From: Blastomussa wellsi
Lineage: Eukaryota; Cnidaria; Anthozoa; Scleractinia; Plerogyridae
NCBI GenBank assembly: GCA_947652115.1
Contig: OX393569.1
Span: forward strand, 16,049,008-16,113,007
Length of the DNA stretch: 64,000 bases
Direction: 5' to 3'
In this document: positions 47,994-61,000 of the stretch, in pieces
Layout of the letters: each line of letters opens with the position of its first letter
Numbering within the stretch: position 1 is the first letter of the stretch
Position numbers and translations under genes: made by a program
The notes under the pieces: generated by a model
What the model saw: the letters and a program-made list of their open reading frames with translations, nothing else
Told to the model about the DNA's origin: nothing
The model's database searches: none

Positions 47994-50900
47994 TCAACAT
48001 TGAAATGGCATCAACGGAAACTCGGAAAAAATCCGAGTCCCAGATGGGATTTGAACCCACGACCCTCCGTGATCTAGTCGGATGCTCTAACCACTGAGCT
48101 ACCTGTCAAACTGGCAGGAGGTAGGCCAGCTGGCTATTTACAAGCGTAACCGAGGAGTTGAACTTTAATTAGCTTAATTTCCCATAGCAAGCTAATCCAG
48201 CAATGACTAATCTGGCAATGAACTCGTAGCTACTCACAACAATGCCAGCTAGTGGTCAGAACGGAACTTGAACCTGCGAGGTACGGATTTCAGTTCCAAT
48301 AATAACCACTTGGCTAGGTTGCCTCCACAGTCTTGCGTAAATTAAGGTATGGGCCTGAGATTATTCACCGAAAAAGTGAGGGGTAGTCCATCTTTTGAAG
48401 CTTTAGTTGTAGCAGCATGAAACGTCGCAAGGCCAAGTCATTTTTGCATGTCTAAAATATGCAACATAGGTCACGTGACCTCTCAAGGAAAAAAACTATC
48501 TTGCGTAAAATGGGAACACTTTTCAGTACTTCCTTAAAAATGCTATAAGTTTCAAAATTTTAAGGTGATTAGGTTCCTCGTTTCTGTGCTTGAAAATGTT
48601 AGGAGATCCTTAATATAGGGCTAACCTCTGGGTTTCCTTTTTCTCAATAACTATGTATTTGTACGTTATTTTGAAATAAAGTATTGTATCGAGTTAACAT
48701 TTTTGTAAAGAAATGTTTAATAAAACAAGTCACATTCATCGGGGGAATGGGGACTGGTAGAAAAAGCCGTTTATTTTAAAATAAATCAAATACTCAACAA
48801 TTGCCAAGCACAGTTTCTTTTCTGTTGCTATTAGGACTTGTCTTGTACCAGTTCAGTTGAATCATTCTTGCTATAAACTGTTCCCATTTTCGCTTAAAGA
48901 TTTCCACAAATTTTCTGGCTATACCAAGTCACATGACCTAATTTGCATACCCTTGACATGTCAAAACTGATAACTTTTGGGGACCTGTTTGTCAACCACA
49001 ATTTTGTCGTAAAAGAAAAGAAGGCTCAGAAGTTAGACAACCCCCTCGCTATTTGGATGGAAATAGCTGTCGACCCAAGCCTTAATTTCCCCGAGGTGCA
49101 CAAACAACTTGGGGGGTGGGAGCAGCAGGGAGAGAGGTGTAAAGTTAGTATGGTGGGTCATCCTGGTAGTTTATAGCCTGTGAACAGGCTCTGGGGGTGG
49201 GTAGGGGATGGTGGAGCCTGCTGACAAAGGGTTCAAGCCTTGTAATTTTAGCTGTCAACAATCTTTCAGCACACTATTAACTATGCGGTGATGCATTGGA
49301 ATGTAAATAGATTTGCACAAAAATATATGCTTTACTCCGGGTTTACTCCAGCTCTTTGCAAATGAATCTCAGCTATTGCCAATTTTGTAAAAAGCCGTTA
49401 ACCTGTAATTCTAAAAGAATAAACTCGCTGGACCGATCTTCAACGTTTCCAAAAATAAGGAACTGTATTTAGTTTCCTTCCTTACACGTCGATGCATGAG
49501 CTGGCTGACAGTTGATAGACTTAGTGCATCTCCAGACAAGACCACAAATTGATAAAGATCAGAGGTGCTTCGTTAAGTTTACCGGCTGGAATTACACATT
49601 CAGTGAAGCGAAATTAAGACGAGTTTGGCCACTGAAAGCAAAAGGCTCAATATGCGAATTGAGCAAAAGGCTCAATATGTTCTTTAAACAGATCTGTAAA
49701 CTGCTATTAAACAGCCAAAAGATACCATGTTTACACAACAACGTTTAGCGATATGCAAATTTTGATCGAATCGGGTCGGGAAAATTGAGACATCAGTCAA
49801 ACCTGTCAACCTCCTGGATCTGACCTATCAGAGCTTGCACTAGAATCTAGTGCAGAGCATGGTGGCATATAAGCTTTGTCTACAGGCTCCCATACCCTAA
49901 CTGGCCCCCACCCAACCCCGTTTAGCAGGAGCCTGCTCAGAGACTAGGTTGTTTACAATTAATATACCAAACCTTTTACGTATATTCTGGTTGGGATGTA
50001 AATGGAACACAACTTTTTGGTTCATTCCACTGGGGAGCTCTAGGATTGATGAAACTTGGAAGAAATTTGTGTTCCATTTATGGCTCCATCAATTCCAAAC
50101 ACACACACCCCAACTCCCAGGCATTCATCAGGTATTTACAAAAAGTGTTAGAAGAATAGGTCACCAAGCAAAATTTCAGAAAAACTACTGTGCAAGTTTT
50201 TACTAATATTAATTTGTTATGTTTTTATTTCAGATGTTTGCTACTCAAGTTGAGAGGTCAAGCACACATAAACATATTCAGGAGCTTGGAGATAAAGCTA
50301 GAAGGTTTCAGGTATGTAAGGAATCCACTGCTTACCATAAATTATATTTTATACAGCCAACATATAAGGACAAGTTTGCATAATTTTTTTCCAAATTAAC
50401 CTAAGCAGGTTCTTATATAAGTGATGTTTGCTGTAATTTTAGGCTATTTAGGTTTTTAAGTCATACATGTACAAATTATATTAATTATTATATACCGGTA
50501 ATAAAGTTTCAATGTGTAGAGCGCAGTCAGGGGCTATTTGTCACGTCGAAAGTGTGGTTGCAAAGCTTGCACTGGGCGACTGATGTTCAAACAATTGCTC
50601 AGTTTGCTTCTTGTTGGGGAGGGAAACTGAAACAAATTTGGATGATAAGGCTGCTGAAAACAAAAATGTCATGATAGTAGATAGGCAAGTTTTCCAAGAA
50701 GAGTTAGCAAAGGTAAAGGTAAGTCTGCAGTCGGGCCTAGTGGCCAATCAGGCCGGAGCTTATCCTGGTTTCTGTAGCATGAAGCGACAGAGAGTATTTC
50801 TACTCCCCCATGGATGGGATGCTAGTCCATTGCAGGGTTACCCCCCAGCAGTAAATTCGCCAGTACCCATTTATACACCTGGGTGAAGAGAGGTACTGTG

Positions 50901-53900
50901 AGAGTGCCCAAGAACACAATGCAGTGCCCCGGCTAGAGGCCCCGAACCTGGACGGCCCGATCCGGAGTGCAGCGCACTAACCATTAGGCCACTGCGCCTC
51001 CCACATGAAACAACAACCTGTTTTAATTATAGAAACAAGAGTTACTAAATAAACATCTTCATATTCTTCACCCCCACCCCAAAAATCTTACGTTATAACT
51101 GATGCTGGTTTACAGATCTTTGGATGTTTTGCTCTGACTGAATTAACACATGGAAGCAACACAAAAGGAGTTCAAACCACAGCAACTTATGATCCATTAA
51201 CACAAGTAAATACAATCAATATCCAACAGTATGTAGTGCTTACAGGTATAGCAATCTCATATCAAATGATTTATTAATCTGGCCTGGGTAAACCCCATTT
51301 CTTGTGTTAAATTATTTTTCAGTTTTGTCATTGAGTAGCCGCATATTCCTGCACACTTTCCGGTTGGACTTTTCAGGGCCAATGTAAACAAGAATTGAAG
51401 TAAATATTGTAAATGAACAAAGTTAAAAATCCCAACTGGCAGGAGGCAGACCAGTTAGCTTATTACAAGTTGAACATAGGGCTGCCGAGAAATCAGCTAG
51501 TGGTCAGAATGGGACTTGAACCCCGCGACTTAGGATATCAAGTCCAATGCTGTAGCTACTCGGCCAAGGTGGAACCCTGTTAATCTTGTCACATGCAACT
51601 GTACAAGCTACAAAATGCTGACAATATTAACTTGAATCAGTCCAGGAAAAGAAGCGTCGAATTGCTTAAACAATCTCATATTTTGGATGGGAATTTTATA
51701 TCTTCAGATCTGTCTGGATGTGGCCAGGCTGTCTCGAAAATCTTGGTACTCCCAGAATAAGAAGCTCGTGGATTTGATAGAAAAAGTAGTCAACACATAT
51801 CATTCATTAATTGAAATAACTGCTAATTTACTTCTTACCTTTGCCTCTTAAGGAATTTGTGATTCATTCACCCAACTTTGAAGCTACAAAGTGTTGGGTT
51901 GGCAATCTGGGGCAAACCGCGACCCATGCTATAGTGTACGCACAGCTGTACACACATGACGGCACATGCCATGGTCTTCACTCCTTTGTTGTTCAGGTAC
52001 GCAGCACTACAGATCTCTCACCCATGCCTGGGGTGACTGTGGGAGATCTTGGCGAAAAACTTGGTCAAAATGGTCTGGATAATGGGTAAGCAGTGATACC
52101 AAGCACTTTTTACATGTATGTACAGCTGTGGGTCTGTGAAATGCAAATGCAACCCCAGCCACAGGCATCTCATCCACCTTGGTACTACTATTGCAATTAC
52201 TTTTTTTTGACCCTGTGAAATATCAGTAATTTACCAGACTCAATTCTTTTGTATGGACCAACAAGTTCACTCAAACACCACCAAGCACTAAGCTAGTGGC
52301 AAAATATTTTATCTACAAAATAATTTACCGGTAACTTAGGAAAAGCTTCTTTACTTATCTCACTATTTAAACTCCAGCTTTGAGAAAATTATAATGACTG
52401 AACTTTAGAAAACAAAACAAAAAACAAAACTAGAAAGCTTTTTGATGAAAAATGGCACTGCGTTATTGTCAAAAACTTCATTTCAGCAATTTTGCCAACA
52501 CTGTTGCCTCCCATAGTATTGGAATAAATTAAATATTATGTAGTCATTGAAATCACTGTTGTCATTGTTGTTGTCCTCCTTCTTCTCCTACTAATTCTAA
52601 TCATTGTTGTCAATGTCATCATCCTCCTCATCCTCTTCCTCTGATCCTCATTCTAATCATCATCATCACCTCCCTGACGATACAGCCGTTGATCCTCCTC
52701 CAAGTTGTTCTGTCTCTGACTGCTGTCTACCTTCTCTCTAGTTTAATCCCAACTCTTCCCTGTTATATTGTTTCTTCAATAAAATGGCTGGATTGCAGTT
52801 TATTTCTGCTGGAATTAACAGGATGTCACTATAGTTGATAGCGTTAAGCTTAACACCCTTCCACCCTGGAGCCTTCTTAGGTCCATCCAGAAAAATGTAA
52901 TGTTCAGACCTTTGGTTATAGCTGTGTAAAGACACTTTAATTTGTATTCAGTAACAATATTATTCTTCCTTCAGGTTTGTATCTTTCAACCAAGTCCGCA
53001 TTCCAAGAGAGCACTTGCTGAACAGGACAGCTGATGTGACCCCCACAGGCAAATATATTACACCGTATAAAGACCCAAACAAGAGATTTGGTGCTGCCTT
53101 AGGTGCTCTGTCTGGTGGACGAGTGGGGATAACAAGTATGGCTGTAATCAACTTGCGGATGTGTATGCCCATTGCCATAAGGTAGGATTGTTTTTAAACT
53201 ACAACCATAAGCCTGTTATTTAGTTTGAAAACTCCATTACCAATTTTTGCCTCGAAAAAGAGTATATCGTGGCCCAGCCATTTGATGCATGTTTTCGTCT
53301 GTGTCTTACGATGATTCGAGTGAGTGAAATCGCCGGGCTTCTTGCTATTATTCACTTGTTTTCTAGCTCACTGAAATTTTTTTGGAATATCCACTTTAGT
53401 CTACTGTTATCACTCTGTTCAATTCTCAATTGGAACACAACAAAGTAGGTAGAAGGTGGACGAAAATGGAAAACACAAACAAAAGCATAACCATGTCAAG
53501 CATTAAATTATGCAAATTCGAGTTCACAGTTGTCATTTGTCTTTTTTCCCACTGAAGGCTATTAATGTCAAATTAAAGACTTAAATAGCAGTTCCCCGCA
53601 ATTGGAAGTATTTCTCATCTCAGCGAACACAAAGGAGTAAAACTGAAACCAAATAATTTTCAGAGATGCAACATGTTAATATAATGGCAAGCTTGTTTAT
53701 TTCAGCTTTGTGCCGTCCATCAAGTTGGTTAACAAAGAGCACAAAAGGACAGAAAATTATCTAGAGGTGACGAAATTCATAACAAAGCCAAACGTGTTTG
53801 CTAAAAAACACGTTTACAACTGCGTTGGCAAAAGAGCACAAGCGTGTTTACGTCTAATGGTCAACACATTTGAAACGCGTTCACTCTGCATTTGAAACGC

Positions 53901-56900
53901 GTTTGATAGTTCACAAGTTTCTGAGCGGTGCTGTAGATATTAATATTTTTGTGGAGCTTTTAGTTCTTTCATCAACCCTTTTCTGCTCCTCTTTGCCCTG
54001 TACAGCTGTTCTCCACTGTTAAGTGAGTTTGACAAGTGCCTGAACAAATTGCAGTGACCAGGCACTGATCTTTCCAGTCAGCACAATGCAGTTGCTAATG
54101 ATTTAAAATTAATTCTATCTTACTGTAGGTACTCTGCTGTGAGGAAGCAGTTTGGTCCACCAGGAAAGGATGAGATTCCAGTGCTTGAATATCAAATGCA
54201 GGTTTGTATTTTCAGATCAGTCAGGAGATTGGAAACTATATTTCAAGCATTTTTTTTAACTCTGGTACACTGGCAGGGTTGTCAATAAGCGCCGGCGACC
54301 GGCGATATAGCCGGCTACTCAAATGTTTTTGCCGGCTTTTAAAAAACGTTTAAAAAAGGGTCCCCAATGCCGTCTACTTTTAAAATATCTCCGCATACTT
54401 AAAATGTTATTGACAACCCTGCACTGGTTGTAGGAAATGGCTTTTGCACATCAACAAAATATACAGATCCCAAGCCCCAACTTAAGCAGATATATCCAGG
54501 ATTGAATGCTAATGAGATTCAAATTCCTTATGATAAGCATCACAAAGTGTCCTCATTGGTAAAAAGTGACCAAAACACACACAAGTCTGTCAAATATGAA
54601 CAAATATGAAAATGTCAAATAACCCTACCAAATATGAAGTACTTATTAAACAATACTTGCGTTCAATCCTAGACATAAGTGAACTTAAGGTGTGGGTTGG
54701 GTTACCTGTGACCATGTTATTAAAGGTCTGTGGCCATCCAGCATCATTATTTATCTGTTATATTCACATTGGAGATTTGGCTGTACCCAGCTTTTTCAGG
54801 CTGATGTATCTCTGCTGCAGCTATCTCCAGTCAATGTACATATGCACATTTGTACCAGGGTTTGAAATCTGGAATTTGGTAATCTTCAGTCTGTTGTTTA
54901 TTAGCATGCCGACATGCCATGCATTTCTTTGTAGAAATCGCAATTTTTGAATTGTTATGTTTCATTGAGGTTGAACAAAATAATTTCCATGTAACTTTGC
55001 GTTTTTACTATTTGAAATGGTGAATCTATTCATGTACCCCATTTTCACTTAATCCAATATTTCAAAATGTCATCCTAACTGCAAATTATGTTGTTATTTT
55101 TGCAGTCAACATTTTTCATCCCATAGCTTGATAGACATGAAGGTCGAACTGACAAACATTGTTGGAAGCCATTGTTAAACACAGACCTTCTGTGCAATAC
55201 CCTGAGGTTTATTTTGAACAGTCTGACACTCAGATTTAAATACTGCTTGCCATGAGGCAAGGCGGCCTCGTGGTTAGTGCGCTCACCTCCAGATCGAGTG
55301 GTCTGGGTTCGAGCCGTAGCCAGGGTCATTGTGTCGTGTTCAGATAGGAGACCCTCCCAAGGTGTTATTACAGTCTTTCCCGTAAAACCATGAACACCAG
55401 AAATGTTTATGGAATGTTATTGTGTTACAAAGAAAAAGCCAACCAGGTGTCAGAAAACTAAACCACCAACAGCAACGCTCATTAGTTTGTGGTTTTGAGG
55501 TTTGTTTGCATGTCCTGAACTTTGCTGCGATTGGTCACTACACAATAAACATTCCAGAAATTTTTTTTGGTGTTCACGGTTTTACGGGAAAGACTGTAAT
55601 AGGTTACAACATCCTCCAAACTTTTCTGAAAGCAGCTTTGTGTTTGCAGTGCTTTCAATAGCCGCCAATGGCTGGCAAAAAAACATTGGCTACTTTGCTC
55701 TACTTCACTTAGAAAAGTCAGATTAAAAAGTCAGATTAAAGAAAGATTCTTAAAAACAGTCAGTAGCTCTGTTCAAAACAGCTGCCTACTTCAAATTTTA
55801 TTGAAACCCTTGGGTTTGCTTCATTTCAGCAATGGAGACTTATTCCCAAGCTTGCGGTAACATATGCTCTGACACATTTTGCAAGGACTTTCCAAATGAA
55901 CTTTGTGGAACTACAACTTGGTTTGATGATGGGAGAAAAAGGCGAAGAACAGGCGAGTTTCACTTAGCTAAGTACACATTGGGCAAAATTGATTTTCATA
56001 AATAGTCCAGTTTCGAGTTAGCCAAGACCGCTGAACAAAAAGACTAAATACTTAGTTGTACAGGGTTAGCCTCAATCCAATGAAAAATATTCACAAATAC
56101 CAACAGAAAAGCACTGAAGCGCAAGTTGAAACAATGCAAAAAGTTGTTAATGTTTGCTGTTCTCACTGGTATTTGCGAATATTTTACTTCAGGTCGAGAC
56201 AAACCCTGTATAGACACATCTTTAGTCGTTTTATTCAGCGGTCTTGGTTAACTCGAAACTGGACTATTTCAGCTTGAAAAAATTGAAATTATTATATTAA
56301 TTATAATTATCAACACCACATGTAGAACCACCTTTCACAGCATAAGGAACAGAAATACGGTGCTATACATTTTAGAATCTTTCCTCGAAAGATAGAACTG
56401 GCCACTGTCAACACATGACTTCAAGGCTGTGCTCTAAGAAAAATTACAAGGAGCCTGAGGTTCCAAACCATGAGATCCAGGCTGCTTTGAACTAAAGTTT
56501 ATATGAAAGTTTATCTGGTCGCCCAAAGGCAAAAGTTAGTCGCCTTAGGCACCTGGGCGCCCTTAGAGCACAGGTGGACTTATTTTAACCCTATGAGATA
56601 AATTAACAAATGAGCTGTTTTTCTTTGTAGGAGACTACCTCTTCTAGCACTTAATAATGTTTTGTCATGATACAAAAAACGTTGACCATACCATTGATAA
56701 TAATAATACATTAATACATTGTTCATTATTACGGCAGACGTGAAAGGTGTTGGATATCTTCAAATCATTACTATCATTTACGTTCGTTTGATGTTTAGTT
56801 TTCTTTTGCATTTCAGGCAGCTTTGGGCCGCGAGATTCATGCATTGTCATCTGCCAGCAAACCACTGGCTGGCTGGATTGCGCAGACTGCTATCCAGGAA

Positions 56901-57786
56901 TGCCGAGAGGCTTGTGGTGGTCATGGTTACCTTGCAAGTAATCAACGCTCTCTTATGTACCGGTATTCAAAATTTTCAAGTGCCATATTTTTTCTTTATT
57001 ACGTTTTTTATTGAACAAAAGTACATTACGATGTTACAATTTTAGTACTACAGTCTTACAGAGAAGTATTGTACACTTAGATAAATATTTCTGAAATTAA
57101 AATACTTCTGTTGTATATTACATATATTAGAGCTAATATCTTACGCTGATATAAATTTAGAATATAGCCCTGTATGCTCGCCATGGAATCTTAGCGGGCT
57201 TTATTTTTAATAGAACATGGGCAAAAACTATAGAAGCCCTGTACCCTGGATGTAGTTTATGTTGCGTTGCGAATCGCTATATTCTAAACCAACTAGAAGG
57301 TGGGTTTTTTCCAATGTCCTATAAGAAAATAATGGCCTTTTGACGTCTAGAAAAGCAGCTGAATGCCCTCGCCTAACGGCTCGGGAATCCACTAGCAGCT
57401 ATCCTAGACCTCAAGCGGGCATAATTTTCTTATAGAACATGGATACCCATCTTCTAGTAGGGAAATAAAGCTAAGGTAAGCAAGGGCATATATTAAAATA
57501 CTTATTGACCTGTTATCTTTGTATGGACCTCACTGTGTCGGTCCTTACTACTGCGACCTCAAGCCAATATTCTCCATTGCGAGGCTTGCACAACTGCATT
57601 TCGTAACATATTGTTTGCTGTTTCTTTTCTTTCAGTCAACAGGTTAGGTGAGTTGAGGGATGATAACGATCCAAACTGTACTTATGAAGGCGATAATAAC
57701 ATGCTTTTATGGCAGACCAGTAGTTATCTTCTGTCTCTTCTGGAAGCCAAGCAAAAAGGTAAACTTCAACATATAATTTAAAGAGG

Positions 57787-57879
<93 letters not shown>

Positions 57880-57940
57880 CATCTAGGGATTCACACGTTT
57901 TAAATTGCTTTGTCTGTTTACATTTTCTTTTCTTTTTTTC

Positions 57941-58001
<61 letters not shown>

Positions 58002-61000
58002 CAACAAAAATGAACTTTGAGTGTCCACTTTATGTAGCACTGACGTACTAATTTGGGACAGCGAAGTAATGAAAAACCAAAGTAAATCCAGAATTACTTT
58101 CGTGAAAACCGGTCTATGTGTCAGACATGTTAACATTCCCTTTTTTCTTTTGGCAGTTTTGGTGGAAATATTTTAAATGTCTTCCGTTTTTCGTATAGGT
58201 GACCATATTTCCTCTCCACTTCACTCGGCCGACTTAATTAACAGCATCGACCAAATCATTGCGCAAAAATTCAATGCAAGGACGGAACAGGAGTGTAGAG
58301 ACCCCAACTGTGAGTATACTGATCATTAACCCACCACCCCTCCCCCTGTGAGGTCATAAGTGGACGGAGTAATCTGTATTACTTTTACCGATCAGTAACG
58401 ACCGACTTAACGCTACCGAGTCGTACAAGCAATAACACAAGCCAAACTTAAATCACTCCAGCGACTGACAAACAACTCTTCGCTTGACTCTGATGATGAC
58501 TTCCGCTCATGATCAGGCTGTTGAAACCCGGCGGGGGGCCGGGGGGGGGGGGGAGAGGGTGGACACGCATATCAAAGGGGCGGGGATGCTCGTCGGAAAT
58601 TTTGAATTAAACCCCCAAAGGAGACCGATCTGGGCGTGGCCCAAGCTTTTTTGACCCCTAAAAATGGAAACTTTGATTCTATGAATCTAATAAATAAAAC
58701 AAATTAAAAATATACATATTAAATATATGTTTTATATTTCGTTGCGTGCAACCCTAAACGAGACCTTCACGGCTAAACATAATGGAGTTTTGCCCAGAAC
58801 ACCCTAAGTGAGACCAAAATCCCAAATTTACACCCCTAGGCGAGACGACGAGCATCCCCGCCCCATTCATATGAGAGTCCCACCCCAACCAGGGTTGAAA
58901 CGTCATTTACTGTCAGGGCTACTATCACCCTGACGATCAGGGTTCAGGCACAGGGTTCAGACAACATGATCAACTGTTGCTTCTCAGTTCAAACCATTAA
59001 CTGAATCTGTATGATTTAGTTTTAGTTAGAGCTTACCAGTGGCTCGTTTGTTACCTGTTAAAAGAGAGTGCTGAAAAGCTTCGACAAGATCTAACATATG
59101 GAAAGGTACATTATTACATAGTTCACTATCATCGGCGCTTTTGTATCAGTTGCATTTTCCATTAACCGAGCCTATCCATAATCGAAAGTTAGCAACGATT
59201 TTTTAATCCACGTTTGAGCTTCTCGTATAAAAATTCTGTTTTACTTTTACATAAGTAATAGTTGACTTTGGATAATTTGGGACGTGACGAGAATTATTAA
59301 AAAAGATTGACATAATACGAAGCAAAGATCCTAGCAAAGATCTTTTCAAGAATCCACTACAAGATCTAAAATATGTGGAACATTCTCGAAGATCTTTGAG
59401 GAAAGATCAGGGTCATTATTAGAAGGAAAGATTTTCTTCAGGAACAGAATTCAGACCAAAATATAAATCCAATTTCCTTTAAGGATGCCGATCTTTCTTT
59501 CTTTCTCCATCAAAGGATGCTTTTACAGCCAGGAATGACAGCCAAGTCTTCTATTGCAGATCACTCGCACTGGCCTACATTGAGGTAACCTCATTAATGT
59601 AACCCCCATGACACAAACTCTTTCGCTGTTTAACTGCATAGCAAGACAGTGAAAACTATTTGGAACCTAGCTTTTGCCTCAACGTGCCGCTGCTTAGTTC
59701 AAGGGGAACTGTCACGGGGATTTTGCTGTTATCTGGGGTTTTTGCTTTATTTCTGCCCAAATCATCGTCTTTTACCTGTTATCCGGTTCACAAAATGCTC
59801 CTGCAGAATTACCAAGGAGAAATCGAATGGAATTTTAGCAGAGGGAGTGAACTATCCTCGTCATCCGTAGGAGCAATGCCCCTTGAACTGCAGATTTCGT
59901 CCAGACGGGTGCATCTAATTTAGACCGCGTGATAGCAAAACACGTTCTAATCGGCTGTTCGGCAGTATGCTTCCTTGATCACTCGTGCGCCACGTCGCCT
60001 GACGTTTTTTCAAACTTTTTAAAATTTGAGAATCAAACATGTAACATTTGATGGCCAGAACAGATTTTTTTTATCACGTTCACGCTAAGATGCAACCTAC
60101 TCTAGCATAGAGCAGCTAAGGGGAATTTCTAATCTCGTATATTTTTGTTGTTGACCATTTAATTTACCAGTGCACAGTTTTAGAGAGATTTAAAGACGCA
60201 ATTTTCAACGAGGATGAAACTCCACAAGCTCTGAAGCCAGTTCTTGTCAAACTCTGCTCTTTGTACGGCTTGTCTTCCCTGGAGACACATCTCACCACCC
60301 TATACCAAGGTGAGGCTATGACTGAGAAAGACTGCTGTCCTTGTTTTAAAAGAAATTTCAAGTTGTGTTCTATCTTATCCGCTTTTATTGGTGAGGGAAA
60401 ACTAATATGATCACAGCCAATAACTCTTGTAAAAACTGAAGAACTGACCGATCAGAACTTGTTGCTAAACTCGTTCTCGGCGAAAGACCGTTTCGTGATA
60501 ATGTGCACTTTAGCGTCAAGTGCCAGTTTTGACAAAGCTTCGTTGAAGCATCCCCGAGGAGTTTCCGATTTATTTTATCCAATCAAAATCTAGTACGAGA
60601 GCTCGCGAATACACCGAAAGCAATCGCGCGAGCAAACACGTCATGTTGCTTAGCAACTACAGGGACGAACATTGTGGGCTCATTCCCGTCTCGGAGGCGG
60701 AATTTCGTCATCAACTAGTACTAGTTCCCTTGTACTGTGTGAAGAATGTCGTAATAAGGTTGTGTTCCTGTTCCAGTCGTCGTTGTTGTCCAGTTTTTGT
60801 TTATATATATATCAGTAAAACTATATGGAACCATCTTTCCAGCATGGATCAGTTTTGTTTTCAAATGTACATTGCATGTTCCGAAGTTTAAACAAACTAA
60901 TAAGCATTTTTTACCGGTTTTCGATAGGTGGCTTCTGTTGTTCAGCGAATGACGCCAGGATTGTAAGAGCAGCGATTCTAAGTCTCTGTTATGAGGTAGG

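Noticed and set aside
53710..53895. An extra exon between exons 5 and 6 of ACOX3-B
   Set aside because: Copy A has none, the phases already close without it, and the region is rich in repeated AAACGCGTTT-like words.
54606..54950. A 114-codon hydrophobic frame in an ACOX3-B intron
   Set aside because: No ACOX3 similarity, no splice support and no known motif. Probably chance in AT-rich intron sequence.
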